This document shows, in pieces, positions 60,701 through 64,000 of a DNA stretch of 64,000 nt. Under the pieces are notes generated by a model that searched no databases, had not been told where the DNA came from, and saw nothing but the letters and a program-made list of their open reading frames with translations. Every line of letters starts with the position of its first letter. Within the stretch, counting starts at the first letter, position 1. Both the position numbers and the translations under genes were made by a program. Source of the DNA: Macrolepiota albuminosa (lineage: Eukaryota > Basidiomycota > Agaricomycetes > Agaricales > Agaricaceae); assembly GCA_027475525.1 (NCBI GenBank), contig JAMWFC010000126.1:496001-560000 (forward strand), in the 5' to 3' direction.

Positions 60701-63164
60701 ATGTAAGAAAGAACCCAAGTGATTTTGAGAGCGTCAGAGGGGAAAGCCTCACCACTGAGCTGAATATAGGTGATGCAGGACTGCAGGAAACGCTCGCCTA
60801 TCGCTCGGTCACCATTGAATGCGTCTGGGAGTGCTGGGCGAGGAATATTGGCATGAACTGGGGGGGAGGCCCCAAAGCGAGGGACTGGGGGTGTGCCAGC
60901 CCTAACTGGAGGTGCCTGGAGAGGGGTAGGAGTGAGAGGGAGGCGCTCTAAGAGGGCCTGAAGGGAATGGGAGATAGTGTCTGTGGCCTGTCGTAATCCA
61001 GCAAGTTCGGTGGTGTGGAGGGTGAGGGAAGCTTGAGTGGTCTGCACCTGAGTCTCCAGAGCAAGCAAGCGACCCCAGGCATCATCCTGAGGGGCAGAAG
61101 CGTCCAGGGGAGTGTCTGAGGGGGCTGGTTGGGTCATAGAAGCAACAGAGGGGCAGGATCATCCTGAGGGGCAGAAGCGTCCAGGGGAGTGTCTGAGGGG
61201 GCTGGTTGGGTCATAGAAGCAACAGAGGGGCAGGAGTAATCCAGTGGGGGAGGGACCTAAAGGGGCAAGAGAGGGCTCAAGCAGGCTGAAGGGGGCTCCC
61301 AGACCGAAATGTAGAGACTTGTTCTGCTGTAAGGGCGACCTCTAGAGGCTGTGGCTCAGTCACACAGCTGGCAGAGGGAGATCCAAAGTGTATTAGAATA
61401 TATACTGACAATATCAAGGTAGCTACTCACCTGGCAGAGGGAGATCCAAAGAGAACAAGTCTGGGGATCCCCTATGCCAGGTTGGACGCTTCTGGGGCCT
61501 CTGAAGCGTGGGAAACAACTGTACAGTACAACAAAACCTTAAAAACTCGAAAATTGACTAACCAAACAAGTGTGCAAACAAGGGAGGAAAACTCCGGACT
61601 TTAGAAGTCAGAAAGGCAAACTCCGGCTTATCTAAGCAGCCTGGAGCGGTGCTGAAGGGCCCACACTTGTCTGAGTGATAGCTAAAGAACCAGAGCACCT
61701 CAAAGGTTGAGAATAGTACCAACAGATAGTGTTGAAGAAGTAGTAACAGCAAAATGAGAGAATGGTAGAAGAAATAAGGAAGTGAATGAAAGGAGAGTGA
61801 AAGAAATAAGGAGTGAAAGAAGAAAGGAATGAGGGGTCCCCTGACAGATCCCCGGTGTCGGACAGGTACTGGCGCATCCAGATTTTGCGGGCATGAATGT
61901 CTTGCTCGATGAAGAGGTACATCTCCTTGGCGAGCGCGTCGTCGTATGCACAATGACTGTCCTGCTGCTGGAGCATCAGGCGTTGGCGATCGCCAATGGT
62001 GGCCTCGCGCCACCCATCCCACTGAGGGATGGACTGGGGTGTACCGTAGTGGTCGAGGCGTTGTAGCCTCTCGTCGTTGATAGCAGCCGCCTCGTTGTAG
62101 AGCCGGCTGTCGCTGAAGAATAGATGGGCCAAGTAAGTGACCCCACAAGTATATGCGTGGTCAGCCCAGCTGACCGGAATTTGATTGTGAAGAAGGATGC
62201 GTAACACGTCCAAAGTGGTGAACACGGAAGCTGACGCTTCCGGGATGTCCACAGCCCGAACCTTGAAGGTAGGGTCGTCGGCGTGGAGAGGCTCAAAGAC
62301 TTGCCCCGTGGCCGCCTCGTACTCAGCCATGGCCTCTTTGTAGAGGCCTGGCCTGGCGAAGATGTAGGCCAGGTACTTGTGTACCGTGGCCTTGAAGGGG
62401 CGGCTGGCGCTGAGGGCGCGTACAAGCGCAAACCCAAAGAGGCTGCACCAATGAATGCGCATGGCTCGGTCCATGGCCAGACCGGTCCACACATTGGACG
62501 TCCCAGGACGTCCATAGAGGAGGGCGTATGAGCCCAGGTAGTCCAAAGCAAATGGTTGCTTTGGATCAGGAGGGGTAAGGCCGACGAAGGCAATTTTCCC
62601 TCCCTCCTTGCGGCGATAGAGCCGCAACGGCACAATCATTTGCGGGACGTTCTCCTGCTCCTCTGGACTCGCGAAGGGTACCGCGATAGTCCTATACTCG
62701 ACCTTATCAAGTAAATGAGACATAGCTCTGTCTCGGGCCGTAGGGTGGCAGTTGAGCGCTACCCGCTTGAATTTGTTGAGCAAGAGGTAGCTCAACTGAC
62801 GCTGACAAAGCAGCGTAAACTGGTTGTTAACCAGTGCATGAAGTCTGCAGACTTCTTGAGGACTGCGGGGAAACCCACGAGGTGCCACTTGGTACACCTT
62901 ACTGTTGTGGGGCGTCGCGGCGGCGTTGCCCTGTTTATCGTCCTTGAAGGACCTGGCTGCGCGGGCTTCTTGCCTGACGAAGATGGTATTGGTCATTGGC
63001 GACCAATAGAATTGGGGAGCTAACCCCGTGCCAAAGAATGAGTTCTGGCGCTCAATAGTGTGATCACGATAGATCACAACACCGAGTGCATCAGGAATGT
63101 GCCCGGTTTGGTCCTCGAAGAGGGCAGCTCCTTGCTTGGCGCTATCCTGCGTCCGACGCTCCAT
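54732..63164 (-). CDS. Family B second protein, split by the family A element
   Basis: The reading frame starts at 63164 (MERRTQDSAKQGAALFEDQT) and runs to 61847, where the family A element interrupts it after a GATCC target duplication. Beyond the element it resumes at 54969 and ends at 54732. Leaving out 54970-61846 and one GATCC joins the parts exactly in frame (DTGDL then PDPQPPVPGS). The result is about 515 residues ending PIAPIPDLPTA. It is mostly helical and Arg-rich in the middle (HKYLAYIFARPGLYKEAM), with an acidic Pro-rich tail. I see no protease, RT, integrase or zinc knuckle, so it is a Gag-like or accessory 3' protein of unknown role. It begins 9 nt after the stop of the upstream protein. 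Confidence 0.75.
55033..55186. repeat. 77-bp tandem duplication 11
   Basis: Copies are 55033-55109 and 55110-55186, identical; absent from the LTRs at 11477 and 61328. Confidence 0.95.
55395..55548. repeat. 77-bp tandem duplication 12
   Basis: Copies are 55395-55471 and 55472-55548; they differ at most by a single base near the end (AACAGC versus AATAGC). Absent from the other LTRs. Confidence 0.93.
55642..55656 (-). promoter_or_regulatory. Polypurine tract of family A
   Basis: Minus strand AGAGGGGGGGTGA directly before the TGTCAGG start of the 3' LTR; it overlaps the end of the pol frame. Confidence 0.85.
55653..59863 (-). CDS. Family A Pol polyprotein, two frame breaks at duplication edges
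   Basis: From 59863: aspartic protease (LLDSGATG, Asp about residue 109), then RT (KDGSLRLVQDYRVLNAM; YLDD). RNase H follows (EADSSDFATGAVLSQ; DKEMLAIIRSFEEWRHF), then integrase with an HHCC finger (AGHPGRWKTLELVSRNYWWP) and the acidic triad in SVDFIVELPD, VSDRGPQF and GQTERVNQE, and a chromodomain (FKVKWKGYG then EDVSWEPQENVHAP). It ends at 55653 (YFYPARRDAAL). The frame breaks at 58421/58422 (KKE, where a GDEWKGAF-type reading needs one more base) and at 55903/55904 (GGAATGAGG). Both breaks lie exactly on the edges of 77-bp duplications. It starts 8 nt after the gag stop in another frame, so reinitiation or frameshifting is needed. Catalytic residues are all present. Confidence 0.9.
55753..55906. 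repeat. 77-bp tandem duplication 13
   Basis: Period is exactly 77. The first 74 bases are identical, and the last three differ (GAT at 55827-55829, ATT at 55904-55906). It lies in the chromodomain region of pol. The two endings correspond to alternative codings after KGYG, as if two element copies were merged. Confidence 0.93.
58268..58421. repeat. 77-bp tandem duplication 14
   Basis: Copies are 58268-58344 and 58345-58421, identical. It lies in the RT part of pol between the NNVRIKK and MFFGLTNSPATFQ motifs and splits the frame. Confidence 0.95.
59872..61137 (-). CDS. Family A Gag
   Basis: 421 residues. Order: Pro/Thr-rich N-terminus with a short coiled coil (LALETQVQTTQASLTLHTTE), capsid-like region (FNGDRAIGERFLQSCITYIQ; WDQFEKEFRTEFFPLD) and one canonical CX2CX4HX4C knuckle (CRRCGKPGHFARYC) near residue 343. 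The tail is acidic (LEESLGPVEAVAEPSDG). The frame is intact. Duplication 15 overlaps its first codons, so a second ATG copy exists upstream in the leader. Gag packages element RNA into virus-like particles in the cytoplasm. Confidence 0.92.
   Translation of the reverse strand: MTQPAPSDTPLDASAPQDDAWGRLLALETQVQTTQASLTLHTTELAGLRQATDTISHSLQALLERLPLTPTPLQAPPVRAGTPPVPRFGASPPVHANIPRPALPDAFNGDRAIGERFLQSCITYIQLSGEAFPSDALKITWVLSYMKSGRASTYALRVFRRPGGVESFGSWDQFEKEFRTEFFPLDPAKVAALTLRDPHRYGQGKRTLDEYIDSFRALAEQACYPDGLQLCLTFRDGLLPSLMDRIDSMAEGRPDDTSIETWYQVARDQWQLMELRRELHRGTAPRSTPQASFSARHPIQPSLPFRTPPPAQVPAARPLPFGVPMDVDASRQRSSLPLLCRRCGKPGHFARYCPQGLEVRYLSASEQEELLLQLLAARDVRGNPSPDVQTEAEPLEESLGPVEAVAEPSDGSFGSAGEGFQ
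61081..61234. repeat. 77-bp tandem duplication 15
   Basis: Copies are 61081-61157 and 61158-61234, identical. They cover the leader and first 19 codons of gag. Confidence 0.95.
61328..61846 (-). repeat. 5' LTR of family A
   Basis: 519 bp, TGTAAGGGCGACC to GGGGTCCCCTGACA on the plus strand; all seven reference CpGs are present. Confidence 0.95.
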
Positions 63165-63173
63165 CTTAGCTCG

Positions 63174-64000
63174 TCAATTGCTGTTGCGCCGTTCGCGCAC
63201 CATACGTTGTGCTGCCGTCTCGTGCGGCACAGGGGATTCCATACGAGCCTCTTCAGGCTCCTCATACCAATCATCGTTGGAGGGCGGGGATGGCAGCCTC
63301 TCCGGCTCTGACTTCTCAGACCATGGGTCCATTGCCCACACACACCGCGGGAGTCGGGCTGGTGGGCCCTCTACCAGTATAGCGGGTAAAAAGGGGGTGT
63401 TAGCCCCTGGGGCCCCTTTCGGGGCATCCTCGGGGAAGTGCACATTGACGTAGGCGTGCCCTTCCGGTTGCTTACCCCAACGATCCTTTCGGGGTAGTGA
63501 GGCCTTAGCCTTGGTGGGGCGTGTGCTCACGCCCCTGGAACTCTGCTCCCCAGAGTACGTGGTGAAAACCACGGATACTGGTCGCGAAGATGCGACCTCA
63601 GACACGCCGCTTGCGAGGCGCTGGATAAGCCGGGGAGCAGCTAGAGCAGGAACATCTTCATAGGGGAGGATGTCCTGTCCTAGGCCGGCCTCCTGGCCGG
63701 GGGCAGCAATGCTCGACTTAATCGAGCGGGAGGGCGCGTCCTCCACTCCTTGCCGACGCGCCCTTTTGCTGGAGTCGGTGTCCCGACTCGGGGGTGTAGT
63801 CTGCCGCTTACGAGCGGCCGAAAGGGCAAGGAGATCAGTTTTGCGCTGAGCGCGCATATGATCCATGTCGTCCATCATCCGGCAGATGAGGACGACTGCC
63901 TCCGCATTGCGGAGGAATGATGACTCTGCAGGTACATCGTACCCGTCATCTCCCAGACGTTGGAGAAGGGTAGCCAGGACTAAGTCCTGGTTGTGAGTGG
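63174..64000 (-). CDS. Family B first protein, partial
   Basis: The frame is open to the window edge (about 275 codons visible; stop at 63174). Near 63890-63990 it reads LVLATLLQRLGDDGYDVPAE then a helix (RMMDDMDHMRAQ). A basic, Ser/Pro-rich middle follows (KRQTTPPSRDTDSSKRARRQ), then a Pro-rich linker and an acidic patch (SNDDWYEEPEEARMES). No enzyme motif is seen. The order and closeness of this frame and the next (9 nt) suggest a bicistronic element mRNA. It could be the nucleic-acid-binding half of a divergent Gag. Confidence 0.6.
   Translation of the reverse strand, partial: THNQDLVLATLLQRLGDDGYDVPAESSFLRNAEAVVLICRMMDDMDHMRAQRKTDLLALSAARKRQTTPPSRDTDSSKRARRQGVEDAPSRSIKSSIAAPGQEAGLGQDILPYEDVPALAAPRLIQRLASGVSEVASSRPVSVVFTTYSGEQSSRGVSTRPTKAKASLPRKDRWGKQPEGHAYVNVHFPEDAPKGAPGANTPFLPAILVEGPPARLPRCVWAMDPWSEKSEPERLPSPPSNDDWYEEPEEARMESPVPHETAAQRMVRERRNSN

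Larger units (their letters stand above)
54970..61846 (-). mobile_element. Complete chromodomain Ty3/gypsy element, family A
   Basis: The LTRs are 61328-61846 (519 bp, 5') and 54970-55641 (3', 672 bp, or 518 bp after removing two 77-bp duplications). GATCC flanks both sides (54965-54969 and 61847-61851). A polypurine tract (AGAGGGGGGGTGA) abuts the 3' LTR, 12 nt after the pol stop. The two LTRs agree closely once the duplications are discounted; I noticed one missing base near 55187. Order: 5' LTR, gag, pol, 3' LTR. The primer-binding site was not identified. Confidence 0.95.
54454..64000 (-). mobile_element. Family B LTR element, partial (5' part outside the window)
   Basis: The 3' LTR is at 54454-54688, with a six-G polypurine end (54689-54694) next to it. 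The interior encodes at least two proteins on the minus strand (63174 to beyond 64000, and 63164 down to 54732). A complete family A element (54970-61846) is nested in the second. The 5' LTR and any pol are beyond 64000, so it cannot be said whether the element is autonomous. Confidence 0.8.

Noticed and set aside
63174..64000. A host regulatory gene
   Set aside because: It directly precedes the second family B protein (9 nt) and shares its orientation, inside an LTR-bounded element.

Overview
The window reads as nuclear DNA of a filamentous basidiomycete, most likely an agaricomycete. The genes are split by many short introns (about 35 to 65 nt, almost all GT-AG). One gene is a clear match to the basidiomycete NADP-dependent mannitol dehydrogenase family. 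Others are a seven-helix membrane protein of the agaricomycete DUF6534 type, a Rom2-type RhoGEF with two DH domains, and an E-class fungal P450. No rRNA, tRNA, CRISPR array or prokaryote-like operon was seen. The species cannot be named from the sequence alone.

Layout. 1-4.8 kb is an AT-rich graveyard of Ty3/gypsy gag-pol relics carrying decayed LTRs. 4.8-11.4 kb holds one frameshifted three-exon gene of unknown function, a small four-exon coiled-coil gene and imperfect repeats. 11.5-14.6 kb is a solo LTR next to a 5'-truncated LINE. 15.5-19.3 kb is a tail-to-tail P450 and aldo-keto reductase pair. 19.65-22.9 kb is a complete pogo/Tigger-like DNA transposon. 24.8-32.8 kb holds the RhoGEF and a convergent C2H2 zinc-finger gene. 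33.7-41.8 kb is an AT-rich relic split by a young chromodomain gypsy element (family C). 41.8-50.4 kb is a gene cluster: membrane protein, mannitol dehydrogenase, two small unknown proteins and the DUF6534 protein. 50.4-64 kb is a second transposon island. There a complete chromodomain gypsy (family A, 54970-61846) sits inside an open reading frame of another LTR element (family B, 54454 to beyond 64000).

Two signals run across the whole window. First, fifteen direct tandem duplications have a period of exactly 77 bp and lie in unrelated contexts: LTRs, introns, a host gene, gag-pol and intergenic DNA. A constant period in unrelated sequence is best explained as unmerged 77-mer contig overlaps. 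Collapsing one restores a host reading frame, and both frame breaks in the family A pol lie on the edges of such duplications. Second, family A LTR copies can be ranked by age, and the older ones have lost their CpG sites almost only by C-to-T or G-to-A transitions. This is the mark of cytosine methylation at silenced transposons.

The genes do not form an obvious pathway. The P450 and aldo-keto reductase are neighbouring oxidoreductases of unknown substrate. Mannitol dehydrogenase links to mannitol storage and NADPH balance. The RhoGEF belongs to Rho1 and cell-wall-integrity signalling. No convincing new defence or biosynthetic system was found. The best candidates for undescribed biology are the two family B proteins, the frameshifted gene at 5.3-6.4 kb and the small Cys-rich and coiled-coil proteins.
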